Shown piece after piece: positions 1 to 6,494 of a DNA stretch of 12,022 nt. Each line of letters starts with the position of its first letter. Position 1 is the first letter of the stretch. The translations under genes were made by a program, and so were the position numbers. The stretch is taken from NCBI GenBank assembly GCA_947630205.1, contig CANRGW010000029.1, forward strand, positions 1 to 12,022. The letters are read 5' to 3'. The DNA is from an uncultured Bacilli bacterium. GTDB lineage: Bacteria > Bacillota_I > Bacilli_A > RF39 > UBA660. Below the pieces are notes generated by a model that was not told the origin of the DNA, did not search any database, and worked only from the letters and a program-made list of their open reading frames with translations.

Positions 1-290
1 CTATTTATGAAGGTGAAAATAAACCTGTTATGAATTTTATATATTCTAAGAAAAATAATTTAGATATTAGGTTTGCTAATTTAGGTGGAGAAGATTTTAA
101 ATTTGATGAAAACTTTGATGCTAAAACAATGTATCAAGATTATATGTTACTTTTAAAAAGATTAATTGCTAAATTTGAAACTAGTTTTCCCGATGTTATG
201 ATGATGTTAAGAGAAATTAATTATCAAAATATTAATAATTATCGAGATGCTTTAAAGGTAACGGAAGAAGTTAAAAAGTTAGTAAAATAA
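1..290 (+). CDS. 3' end of an unrecognised protein (partial)
   Basis: The frame is open from the left edge (first complete codon at 3) to a TAA at 288-290. An internal ATG at 30 has no Shine-Dalgarno sequence before it and the frame continues upstream of it, so I read this as the C-terminal ~95 residues of a longer protein rather than an 86-residue gene. The visible part is soluble and charged. It contains a Met-rich stretch (DVMMMLREI) and ends in a Lys-rich helix. I see no membrane segment and no motif that names a family. A terminator-like hairpin follows directly, so this is the last gene of its transcript. The function cannot be assigned from this fragment. Confidence 0.6.
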   Translation, partial: IYEGENKPVMNFIYSKKNNLDIRFANLGGEDFKFDENFDAKTMYQDYMLLLKRLIAKFETSFPDVMMMLREINYQNINNYRDALKVTEEVKKLVK

Positions 291-292
291 AT

Positions 293-342
293 AGACTTAT
301 GGAAGTTAAACTTATGTTGTTTACTTTAATAGGTCTTTTTTT
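293..342 (+). terminator. Rho-independent terminator of the left-edge gene
   Basis: An 8-bp stem pairs 293-300 (AGACTTAT) with 329-336 (ATAGGTCT), including one G-U pair. A long AT-rich loop separates the arms, and a run of T at 336-342 follows the right arm. It begins three bases after the stop codon of the upstream gene. The long loop makes it weaker than the other terminators in the window. Confidence 0.55.
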
Positions 343-398
343 GTCGCTAAAATTTATTTTTTCGCTTAAGAGTAAAATTTTATGATTTTAATGAAAAA

Positions 399-416
399 AT
401 TACTCTATGGAGTAAT
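399..416. repeat. 7-bp perfect dyad next to the promoter
   Basis: ATTACTC (399-405) and GAGTAAT (410-416) form a perfect inverted repeat around a TATG centre. The dyad ends four bases before the -35 box of the ATPase gene and is not followed by a T-run. It suits a protein-binding operator better than a terminator. A related half-site (AGAGTAAAA) lies near 369-377. The binding role is inference. Confidence 0.4.
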
Positions 417-419
417 AAA

Positions 420-448
420 TTGACAAAAAATGGTAATAATATTATAAT
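420..448 (+). promoter_or_regulatory. Consensus SigA promoter of the DUF4143 ATPase gene
   Basis: TTGACA (420-425) and TATAAT (443-448) are separated by exactly 17 bases, so both hexamers and the spacer match the SigA consensus. Transcription should start near 455, giving a leader of about 16 nt with the AAAGGTGAT ribosome-binding site (455-463) at its 5' end. The first possible TTG start codon (420) lies inside the -35 box and so cannot be the true start. Confidence 0.85.
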
Positions 449-470
449 GTATATAAAGGTGATAAAATAT

Positions 471-1667
471 ATGATAATTCGGGAAAGATATTTAAAATTA
501 ATAAGACCATTTTATAATCAGGATTTGATTAAAGTTTTGATTGGAATTAGACGTTCTGGTAAATCAGTTATTTTAACGCAGATTATTGATGAACTTAAAA
601 AGGATAAAATTGATGATAAGCATATTATTTATATTAATTTTGAAGATATTGATTATGAAAATTTAACTAATTCTAAAGCTTTATATAATTATGTAAAAGA
701 AAAAATAACTGATAAGAAAAAATACTATTTATTTTTTGATGAAATACAAAATGTTGAATTTTGGGAAAAGGTTATAAATTCTTTAAGAGCAACTAAAAAT
801 ACCTCTATATTTATAACTGGTTCTAATAGCGATTTATTATCAAGTGATTTAGCAACACATATAGCCGGTCGTTATGTAAGTTTTAAAATAACACCATTTA
901 CTTTTAGTGAAGTATGTGAACTTTTAAAAATAAAAGAGAAAAAGAAACAAAAAGAAGCATTTAATGATTATTTAAAATGGGGTGGTATGCCTCAAAGATT
1001 TATGCAAACTGATGAAACTTCAAAAAAAATCTATTTAAATGATATATATGACTCTATTATAATAAAAGATATTGTAAAAAGATTTAATATTAAAGATATA
1101 GATTTATTAAATAGAATAGTTAATTATATTTTAACAACCCCATCTCAAATTTTTTCAGCAGATAGTTTAAAAAAATATTTTGAAAGTGTATCAAGAGGTG
1201 TTTCTATAGAGACTTTATATAATTATTTAGATTATATTACGAGAGCAAATTTAATATCTAAAGCCGAAAGATATGATATTAGAGGAAAGAGAATTTTAAC
1301 TGGAAAATATAAATATTATTTAACAGATTTAGGTTTTACTAATATATTAAGTGAGGGAAAAAAAGAACAAATTGGAGCCTTTTTAGAAAACATTGTATAT
1401 AATGAATTGATTTCAAGAGGTTATACTGTTTGTGTTGGAAATATGGAAAATGCTGAAATAGATTTTGTTGCTAAAAGATTTGATGAAAAAATTTATATTC
1501 AAGTTACTTATATGCTTGCAAGTGAAGATATTATTAGAAGAGAATTTGATGTTTATAAAAAAATAGATGATAATTATCCTAAATATGTTTTATCTATGGA
1601 TGAATTTGATTTTTCTGAAAATGGCATAGTTCATAAAAATATAATAGATTGGTTATTAGAAAAATAA
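471..1667 (+). CDS. AAA ATPase with DUF4143 C-terminal domain
   Basis: This 398-residue protein belongs to the common prokaryotic AAA_14/DUF4143 ATPases, whose cellular role is not established. The Walker A motif GIRRSGKS is at residues 25-32. Walker B (LFFDEIQ) is at about 87-93 and a sensor-like ITGSN at 115-119, followed by the family-typical AGRY segment. The C-terminal DUF4143 part has a PD-(D/E)XK-like layout: E306 in GAFLE, D331 in EIDFV, then IQVTY around 343-347. The usual catalytic Lys is replaced there, so nuclease activity is doubtful, as in many relatives. The start at 471 is chosen because AAAGGTGAT (455-463) precedes it and upstream starts overlap the promoter. The gene is monocistronic, with its own promoter and terminator. 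Family assignment is firm. Biological function is unknown. Confidence 0.95.
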   Translation: MIIRERYLKLIRPFYNQDLIKVLIGIRRSGKSVILTQIIDELKKDKIDDKHIIYINFEDIDYENLTNSKALYNYVKEKITDKKKYYLFFDEIQNVEFWEKVINSLRATKNTSIFITGSNSDLLSSDLATHIAGRYVSFKITPFTFSEVCELLKIKEKKKQKEAFNDYLKWGGMPQRFMQTDETSKKIYLNDIYDSIIIKDIVKRFNIKDIDLLNRIVNYILTTPSQIFSADSLKKYFESVSRGVSIETLYNYLDYITRANLISKAERYDIRGKRILTGKYKYYLTDLGFTNILSEGKKEQIGAFLENIVYNELISRGYTVCVGNMENAEIDFVAKRFDEKIYIQVTYMLASEDIIRREFDVYKKIDDNYPKYVLSMDEFDFSENGIVHKNIIDWLLEK

Positions 1668-1707
1668 AAGGCTTTAACGCATAATTTTGCATAAGCCTTT
1701 TTTTTTT
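1668..1707. terminator. Bidirectional terminator between convergent genes
   Basis: AAGGCTT (1668-1674) pairs with AAGCCTT (1693-1699), with a further short GC/GC pairing inside the loop. On the plus strand ten T follow (1698-1707). On the minus strand the T-rich flank TTTTATTTTT follows the same stem. It therefore serves both the ATPase gene and the convergent small gene that ends at 1706. Confidence 0.85.
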
Positions 1708-1972
1708 AATAATATATATTAGTATTAGAATATGGTGGATAATATGGTGCTGGTCCTTGTGGTGGAAAATAAACAGGAATTGGTCCTTGATTATTATAAT
1801 TGTTTGGTCTACCGATTAAATAACCTCCAACGCCACCTAAAAGAAATGGTGCTAAAAAACCACCTCCAATAAAACGATCATCATTACTATAAGTAGTTGT
1901 ATAATTTGAAGTTGTTTGATAATTTGTAGGTTTATAATATCTTTTTTGTGGTATATTATAATTAGTGTACAT
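1706..1972 (-). CDS. Small Tyr/Pro/Gly-rich protein, coat-like (hypothetical)
   Basis: This is an 88-residue protein with strongly biased composition. The N-terminal half is rich in Tyr, Asn and Thr. It is followed by a short Gly-rich hydrophobic segment (GGGFLAPFLLGGVGGYLIG). The tail is Pro/Tyr-rich (VYFPPQGPAPYYPPY). I see no enzyme motif or Cys. Such composition resembles small spore-surface proteins of Bacillota, but I cannot name a family. The ATG at 1972 is preceded by AAAGGAG (1986-1980, minus). A TTG start six codons earlier would overlap that ribosome-binding site, so I reject it. A SigK-like promoter lies just upstream on the minus strand. The gene is divergent from the M29 peptidase gene, with 51 bp between the starts. 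The coat role is inference from composition and promoter. Confidence 0.7.
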   Translation of the reverse strand: MYTNYNIPQKRYYKPTNYQTTSNYTTTYSNDDRFIGGGFLAPFLLGGVGGYLIGRPNNYNNQGPIPVYFPPQGPAPYYPPYSNTNIYY

Positions 1973-1992
1973 ATAAATACTCCTTTCCAAAG

Positions 1993-2019
1993 TATTTTAT
2001 GTCAAAAAGAAAGGAACGT
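1993..2019 (-). promoter_or_regulatory. Candidate SigK-type promoter of the small coat-like gene
   Basis: Read on the minus strand, AC (2019-2018) is followed by 16 bases and then CATAAAATA (2001-1993). This fits the Bacillus SigK pattern of AC, 16-17 nt, CATANNNTA. The predicted start of transcription near 1987 puts the GGAAAGGAG ribosome-binding site at the very 5' end of the message. In an AT-rich genome such matches can be chance, so the call rests on the correct spacing together with the coat-like product. Confidence 0.4.
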
Positions 2020-2023
2020 TAAA

Positions 2024-3130
2024 ATGGAAAGAATAGAAAAATTAAGTGAAATAATTGTTAACCATAGTATTAAAGTAAAAGAAAAAGAAAAGGTTTTAAT
2101 AACATATCAAAGTGCTGAAACAATGCCTCTTATAAGAGCGTTAGTTAAAGATATTTTAAAACATAAAGGAATTCCTACTATTAAATATATAGATCCAGAA
2201 ATTAGTAATTTAGTTAAAGAAAATTTAAATGATGAAATAATTGCTAATAAAAAAAATACTTTAAAATTTGAAGTTGAAGAATATGACTCATTTATTCAAA
2301 TCCGTTATAATTTAAGTGATTATTATGATAGAAATGTTAATTCTGAATTAAATAATAAGTTAAAGAAAGCCTTAAGTAAATATAAAGATATTCAAGTTAA
2401 TAAAAAGAAATGGGTTCTTCTTAATTATCCAAGTATGATAGATGCTTATAAGGCTAAAATGACTAATGATAAATTTTTTGATTTTGCGTTTAATGTAATG
2501 ACGGCTCCTTATGATAAAATGTATACAGATATGTTACCATTAAAAAAATTAATGGAAAAAACGGATAAGGTTAGAATTAAAGGTGAAAAAACCGATATAA
2601 CTTTTAGTATTAAAGGACTTCCAGCAATTATTTGTTCAGGTGAGTCTAATATACCTGATGGCGAAGTATTTACTGCTCCTGTTAAAAATAGTGTAAATGG
2701 AACTATTACTTTTAATACAGAGTCTCCTTATGATGGATATATCTTTGAAAATGTTAGTTTAACTTTTAAAGATGGAAAAATAATTGATGCAACATGTAAA
2801 AACAATGCTGAAAAATTAAATCAAATTTTAAATACTGATGAAGGTAGTAGATATGTTGGAGAATTTTCTTTTGGTTTAAATCCTAAAATATTAAATCCTA
2901 TTGGAGATATTTTATATGATGAAAAAATAGGAGGTAGTATTCATTTTACACCAGGTGCTGCTTATAAAGAATGTTATAATGGAAATGACTCAGATATTCA
3001 TTGGGATATGGTTTTAATTCAACGAAAAGATTATGGTGGAGGAGAAATATACTTTGATGATGTCTTAATTAGAAAAGATGGGTTATTTGTTCTTCCTGAA
3101 CTTCTTAATTTAAATTATGATTTAAAATGA
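2024..3130 (+). CDS. M29-family metallo-aminopeptidase
   Basis: This 368-residue protein is a cytoplasmic aminopeptidase of the AmpS/PepS/aminopeptidase T family (MEROPS M29), which removes N-terminal residues from peptides using two metal ions. All expected ligand and catalytic positions are visible: E214 (PDGEVFTAP), E280 (RYVGEFSFG), H307 (SIHFTPG), Y314, and H326 and D328 (IHWDM). Many relatives are about 410 residues, so this is a shorter form with a compact N-terminal domain. The start at 2024 follows AAAGGA with a spacing of about nine bases. An upstream in-frame extension to 1916 would run antisense through the small minus-strand gene and lacks a ribosome-binding site. The stop codon lies in a terminator-like hairpin, so the gene is monocistronic. 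I found no convincing promoter in the short divergent region. Confidence 0.95.
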   Translation: MERIEKLSEIIVNHSIKVKEKEKVLITYQSAETMPLIRALVKDILKHKGIPTIKYIDPEISNLVKENLNDEIIANKKNTLKFEVEEYDSFIQIRYNLSDYYDRNVNSELNNKLKKALSKYKDIQVNKKKWVLLNYPSMIDAYKAKMTNDKFFDFAFNVMTAPYDKMYTDMLPLKKLMEKTDKVRIKGEKTDITFSIKGLPAIICSGESNIPDGEVFTAPVKNSVNGTITFNTESPYDGYIFENVSLTFKDGKIIDATCKNNAEKLNQILNTDEGSRYVGEFSFGLNPKILNPIGDILYDEKIGGSIHFTPGAAYKECYNGNDSDIHWDMVLIQRKDYGGGEIYFDDVLIRKDGLFVLPELLNLNYDLK

Positions 3131-3154
3131 TAATAGGAAATATTATCTTTTTTT
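3129..3154 (+). terminator. Terminator overlapping the M29 stop codon
   Basis: GATAATA (3129-3135) pairs perfectly with TATTATC (3141-3147) around a five-base GGAAA loop, followed by seven T (3148-3154). The stem has only one G-C pair, so its strength is uncertain, but stem, tight loop and T-run are all present. It starts within the TGA stop codon of the peptidase gene. Confidence 0.65.
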
Positions 3155-3166
3155 CTTAGGATTTTA

Positions 3167-3195
3167 TTGTTAAACTAAATCTTTTATGCTATATT
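3167..3195 (+). promoter_or_regulatory. SigA promoter of dnaI, extended -10
   Basis: TTGTTA (3167-3172), a 17-base spacer and TATATT (3190-3195) form a good SigA promoter. TGC immediately before the -10 adds an extended -10 element. It lies between the upstream terminator and the GAGG ribosome-binding site (3211-3214) of dnaI. Confidence 0.75.
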
Positions 3196-3218
3196 AAAAA
3201 AAAGAAAGTTGAGGTATT

Positions 3219-4133
3219 ATGGAAAAAATAGCTCTTAAAAGAAAAGATAATAATTTATTAAAAGCAGCATATGCTAATGCTTTAACAGATGAAGATTTTA
3301 GTAATTTAGTTAGTTCTTTAGATACTCCTTCGGAGATAAAAATGAAATATACATCTCGTTTAAAAGATGCTGCTATTGAATGTAAAAATTGTCAAAATTG
3401 TCAAGGTTTAGTTTCTTGTCGGAATAATATGAAAGGTTTTAAATTAACTCCTAAAGTATCCCTTGATGCAATAACTTTTTCTTATGAAGCATGTTGTTAT
3501 AAAAAGAAATTAGAAGAAGAAACTAAATATTTACAAAATGTTTACTTTTTTGAAGTACCACCTATTTTAAAGACAGCAAGTTTTAAAAATATTTATAAAG
3601 ATGATAAAAATCGTTTAGAAATAATTAAAAAGATTAAAGAATTTTATGATTTATATAAGGAAAATAAAAATCCTAAAGGTATTTATTTAAATGGTAATTT
3701 TGGTTCTGGTAAATCTTATCTAATAGCATCTTTGTTTAATGAATTAGCCCGTCTTGGTTATCGTAGTGCTATTATTTATTTTCCTGAATTTCTTGTAAAA
3801 TTAAAAGGGAATTTTGGTAATAATTTTGGAAATGAATATCAAGAATTATTTACTAGTATTCAAAAAGTACCTCTTTTATTAATAGATGATATAGGTGCTG
3901 AAAAATTAACTGATTGGGCAAGAGATGAAGTTTTAGGAAGTATTTTACAGTATAGAATGGATTATAAATTGCCAACTTTCTTTACTTCTAATTTGACAAT
4001 TAAAGAATTAGAAAATCATTTGCAAATAAAAAGTACTTCGGCTGATAAAATAAAGGCTAGAAGAATAATTGAAAGAATAAAATTTCAAACAGATGAAATA
4101 ACTTTAATTGGTATTAATCGTCGAGAAGAATAG
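3219..4133 (+). CDS. dnaI: Primosomal protein DnaI, helicase loader
   Basis: This 304-residue AAA+ ATPase loads the replicative helicase onto DNA during initiation and restart in Bacillota. The N-terminal helicase-binding domain carries a zinc-binding Cys cluster (C55, C58, C61, C67, and C92/C93 near 90). The C-terminal AAA+ domain has Walker A GNFGSGKS (159-166), Walker B LLLIDDIGAE (219-228), sensor I FFTSN (254-258) and a basic RRIIERI segment (281-287) that should hold the arginine finger. The length is close to the Bacillus protein. In Bacillus dnaI usually follows dnaB. Here an aminopeptidase gene precedes it and dnaI has its own promoter. The alternative of a DnaC-type phage loader is less likely, because the full N-terminal zinc domain is present. 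Confidence 0.95.
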   Translation: MEKIALKRKDNNLLKAAYANALTDEDFSNLVSSLDTPSEIKMKYTSRLKDAAIECKNCQNCQGLVSCRNNMKGFKLTPKVSLDAITFSYEACCYKKKLEEETKYLQNVYFFEVPPILKTASFKNIYKDDKNRLEIIKKIKEFYDLYKENKNPKGIYLNGNFGSGKSYLIASLFNELARLGYRSAIIYFPEFLVKLKGNFGNNFGNEYQELFTSIQKVPLLLIDDIGAEKLTDWARDEVLGSILQYRMDYKLPTFFTSNLTIKELENHLQIKSTSADKIKARRIIERIKFQTDEITLIGINRREE

Positions 4134-4202
4134 GAAAAGTATGTAAATAGAAAAAAATATTTTTTGTCAACTTTTGTATAATAAATGTAAAGTAAGTTTA
4201 TC

Positions 4203-4231
4203 TTGTAAAAAAAGAAAATATATTATATAAT
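4203..4231 (+). promoter_or_regulatory. SigA promoter of the membrane-anchored protein gene
   Basis: TTGTAA (4203-4208) and TATAAT (4226-4231) are 17 bases apart. The -10 is perfect and the -35 has four of six consensus bases. The downstream leader is about 24 nt and carries an AAGGAG ribosome-binding site. Confidence 0.7.
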
Positions 4232-4246
4232 TCTCTTATAAATAAT

Positions 4247-4252
4247 AAGGAG
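4247..4252 (+). promoter_or_regulatory. Ribosome-binding site that selects the second ATG
   Basis: AAGGAG is only three bases from the first ATG (4256) but nine bases from the in-frame ATG at 4262. The normal spacing favours 4262 as the start. Confidence 0.65.
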
Positions 4253-4261
4253 CTTATGAAT

Positions 4262-4957
4262 ATGATAAAAAATAAACGTAATTTTATTATTTCTTTAATT
4301 GGAATAATTATGGGAACAGTTTTTGTTGCTTATGGTTTTGTAAATATTTTTGAAAGCATTAATGCTAAAAAGAAAGATGAAGAAGAACCAGTAAAGTCAA
4401 CGGTTATTAAGGATGATGTTGAAGAGTGGTTAAATGCTAATCCTTCAATTTCTAATTATTTTATTGATTTTGAAACCGATTTTGATATTTCAACTGCTGA
4501 TGCTACTATTTATAGTAATTTCTTTGGTTGGAATTTTCTTTCACTTACAGAAGATGGCTCTGCTATTACTTTAGAAAATAATAAGTATACTTATGAATAT
4601 ACTATTCCTAAAGCGAAAATAGATGAGTTTTTACGTAAAATATTTGGTAATTTAAAAGAAGATATGCTTGATGTAAGTAAAATTACGCTTAGTAAAGATT
4701 ATTTTAATTTTATGGATGATGGTGAAAATGTTAAAGTTCAAGTTCTTGCAACCGACTTTATGCCTAATCAAAACTGGAACCGTGATAATATTAATATTGA
4801 AAGTGATGATAAAATAATTGTAACTTATGGTGGATATGATTATGGTTGTTATCCTTTTACATCTTCTTGCTATACAGGATACCGAAAATTGGAATTAAAA
4901 AAGGTTGATGATGGTTTTAATCTTTTAAAAGTTTATCCTGAAAAAATTTCTAAGTAA
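4262..4957 (+). CDS. Membrane-anchored extracytoplasmic protein, unknown function
   Basis: I do not recognise a family for this 231-residue protein. A basic N-terminus (MIKNKRN) is followed by one hydrophobic helix at about residues 8-27 without a lipobox, and then a Lys/Glu-rich linker. The pattern predicts a single N-terminal anchor with the rest outside the membrane. The outer part is acidic and rich in Asp, Asn, Tyr and Phe. It contains a DDVEEWLNANP helix near residues 51-61 and only two Cys (C196 and C203, in GCYPFTSSCY), which could form a disulfide. It has its own SigA promoter and a terminator, so it is not in the spoVA operon although it lies just before it. A role in the envelope is the most that can be inferred. 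Confidence 0.8.
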   Translation: MIKNKRNFIISLIGIIMGTVFVAYGFVNIFESINAKKKDEEEPVKSTVIKDDVEEWLNANPSISNYFIDFETDFDISTADATIYSNFFGWNFLSLTEDGSAITLENNKYTYEYTIPKAKIDEFLRKIFGNLKEDMLDVSKITLSKDYFNFMDDGENVKVQVLATDFMPNQNWNRDNINIESDDKIIVTYGGYDYGCYPFTSSCYTGYRKLELKKVDDGFNLLKVYPEKISK

Positions 4958-4964
4958 ATAAAAT

Positions 4965-5011
4965 ACTAGAAAAGTTTTAAAGAGAGTAGATTTAGTTCTA
5001 GTCTTTTTTTT
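4965..5011 (+). terminator. Terminator between the membrane protein gene and spoVAC
   Basis: ACTAGAA (4965-4971) pairs perfectly with TTCTAGT (4996-5002) across an AG-rich 24-base loop. Eight T (5004-5011) follow one base after the stem. It separates the spoVA operon from the upstream gene and means that spoVA needs its own promoter. Confidence 0.75.
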
Positions 5012-5040
5012 GTATAATTTTATTTAACTTGCTAATAATA
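5012..5040 (+). promoter_or_regulatory. Candidate forespore (SigG-like) promoter of spoVA
   Basis: GTATA (5012-5016) matches the SigG -35 pattern. After 17 bases, AATAATA (5034-5040) matches the SigG -10 (CATNNTA type) except for the first base. An overlapping SigF-like reading (GCTAATAATA at 5031-5040) is also possible. The spoVA operon is SigG-controlled in Bacillus, and the terminator just upstream requires a local promoter. The predicted start of transcription falls close to the GGTGA ribosome-binding site (5046-5050), which lowers confidence. Confidence 0.35.
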
Positions 5041-5054
5041 AAAATGGTGATAAT

Positions 5055-5498
5055 GTGGAAAAGAAATTATATGATAAATTAGTTATGTCTCATCAGCCAA
5101 AGGAAAAAAGAGGCCAAAATGCTTTTATAGCATTTGTAGTTGGAGGTTTAATGGGAGTTATTGGAGAACTTTTAGTGGAATTTTATTCTTATTATTTAAA
5201 ATTATCAACATCTGATGCTTCTGTTTTTATGATTGTAACCCTTATTTTTCTTGCAAGTCTCTTTACAGCATTAGGATTTTTTGATAAATGGGTTAATTTT
5301 GCTAAGTGTGGACTAATTATTCCAATTACGGGTTTTGCTCATTCTATGACAAGTGCTGCTATTGAATATAAAAAAGAAGGTTTTGTAACAGGACTTGGTG
5401 CTAATATGTTTAAATTAGCAGGAACGGTTATTATTTATGGGGTTGTTTCAGCATATATTTTTGGTTTTCTAAGACTTATTATTATGGGAGGTGTTTAG
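5055..5498 (+). CDS. spoVAC: Stage V sporulation protein AC
   Basis: SpoVAC is an inner spore membrane protein of the channel that imports dipicolinic acid with calcium into the forespore and releases it at germination. The Bacillus protein acts as a mechanosensitive channel. The 147 residues show the family-typical basic N-terminus with an HQPK motif (residues 13-16). About four hydrophobic segments follow: AFIAFVVGGLMGVIGEL near 25-40, a second near 56-75, a third around the GLIIPITGFAHS segment, and a C-terminal one. Length is normal. The start is a GTG at 5055 behind GGTGA (5046-5050). The next ATG, ten codons in, would remove part of the conserved N-terminus. It is the first gene of a spoVAC-D-E operon, with its TAG directly abutting the spoVAD ATG. 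Confidence 0.95.
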   Translation: MEKKLYDKLVMSHQPKEKRGQNAFIAFVVGGLMGVIGELLVEFYSYYLKLSTSDASVFMIVTLIFLASLFTALGFFDKWVNFAKCGLIIPITGFAHSMTSAAIEYKKEGFVTGLGANMFKLAGTVIIYGVVSAYIFGFLRLIIMGGV

Positions 5499-6494
5499 AT
5501 GACAACAAAATATAAAAATGTATATGTAACATCAACTTCAACGGTTGTAGGACCTTATGAATTTAAAGGACCTTTAAGTAAAAGATTTGATAAACATTAT
5601 AAAGAAATGTATTTTGGAAAAGATAGTTTAGAAAGTGCTGAAGTTAAGTTAATGTCTGATAGTATTGAACTTGCTTTAAAAAAGGCCAATAAAGAAAAAA
5701 GTGATGTTGATGTTTTTATAGCCGGTGATTTACAAAATCAAATTGCTGCTAGTTGTTATGCTGCAAGAGAATTAGAAAGACCTTTTGTAGGAATTTATAG
5801 TGCTTGTGCAACTAACACGGAGGGATTATTATTAGGTGCTAATTTTATTGAAAGTAAAATGTGTGATAATGTTTTAGTTTCCGTTAGTAGTCATAATATG
5901 GTAGCCGAGAAACAATTTCGTAATCCAACAGAATATGGAGGACCAAAACCTGGTACAGCAACTTTTACAGCAACGGGAGGAGCAAGTTGTTTATTAACTA
6001 ATGCCAAAAGTAAAGTTCGGATTGAAAGTTCAACGATTGGAACACCTATTGATATGGGACAAACTGACCCAATGAGTATGGGAAGTGTTATGGCTCCTGC
6101 GGCTGCCCATACAATTAATAGCCATTTAAACGATTTAGGAAGAACTATTGATGATTATGACTTAATTTTAACAGGGGATTTAGGTCGTTTTGGAAAAGAA
6201 ATATTAATCGATTTTATGAAAGATGAGTATTCAATTGATTTAAGTAAAAAATATAATGATTGTGGAATTATGTTATATGACTTGGATAACCAAAAAGAAG
6301 TTCAAGCCGGAGGTTCTGGTCCTGTTGCAAGTGCTTTAGTAGTTTATTCTGATATTATTAAAAAGTTAGAAAATAAAGAATTAAAAAGAGTTTTATATGT
6401 TGCAACTGGTGCTTTATTTAACCCAACAATGGTTTTTCAAAAAGAAAATATTTTAAGTATAGCGCATGCTATTAGTTTGGAGAGTGTGGAATAA
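5499..6494 (+). CDS. spoVAD: Stage V sporulation protein AD
   Basis: SpoVAD is the soluble, membrane-associated SpoVA subunit with a thiolase/ketoacyl-synthase fold. In Bacillus it binds dipicolinic acid directly and is needed for its uptake. The 331 residues match the usual length. A conserved Cys (C103 in GIYSACATNTEG) sits at the position of the thiolase nucleophile. Other family segments are NPTEYGGPKPGTATFTATG (about 142-160) and the Gly-rich GGSGPVASA near 271-279. The ATG at 5499 follows the spoVAC TAG without a gap, and GGGAGGTG lies within the end of spoVAC, so the two are translationally coupled. The 3' end overlaps the spoVAE start by one base. Confidence 0.96.
   Translation: MTTKYKNVYVTSTSTVVGPYEFKGPLSKRFDKHYKEMYFGKDSLESAEVKLMSDSIELALKKANKEKSDVDVFIAGDLQNQIAASCYAARELERPFVGIYSACATNTEGLLLGANFIESKMCDNVLVSVSSHNMVAEKQFRNPTEYGGPKPGTATFTATGGASCLLTNAKSKVRIESSTIGTPIDMGQTDPMSMGSVMAPAAAHTINSHLNDLGRTIDDYDLILTGDLGRFGKEILIDFMKDEYSIDLSKKYNDCGIMLYDLDNQKEVQAGGSGPVASALVVYSDIIKKLENKELKRVLYVATGALFNPTMVFQKENILSIAHAISLESVE

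Noticed and set aside
420..470. 17-codon N-terminal extension of the DUF4143 ATPase starting at TTG 420
   Set aside because: The TTG is part of a perfect -35 box and lies upstream of the predicted transcript start. ATG 471 has the ribosome-binding site.
1916..2023. 36-codon N-terminal extension of the M29 peptidase, which could pass for a signal peptide
   Set aside because: It is antisense to the small minus-strand gene, lacks a ribosome-binding site, and M29 enzymes are cytoplasmic. ATG 2024 follows AAAGGA.
4148..4163. Palindrome of A and T after dnaI as a terminator
   Set aside because: It has no G-C pairs and no real loop. It is a simple A-run/T-run junction, expected often at this composition.
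4156..4180. TTGTCA followed by TATAAT upstream of the membrane-protein gene
   Set aside because: The spacer is only about seven bases. The pair at 4203-4231 has the correct 17-base spacing.
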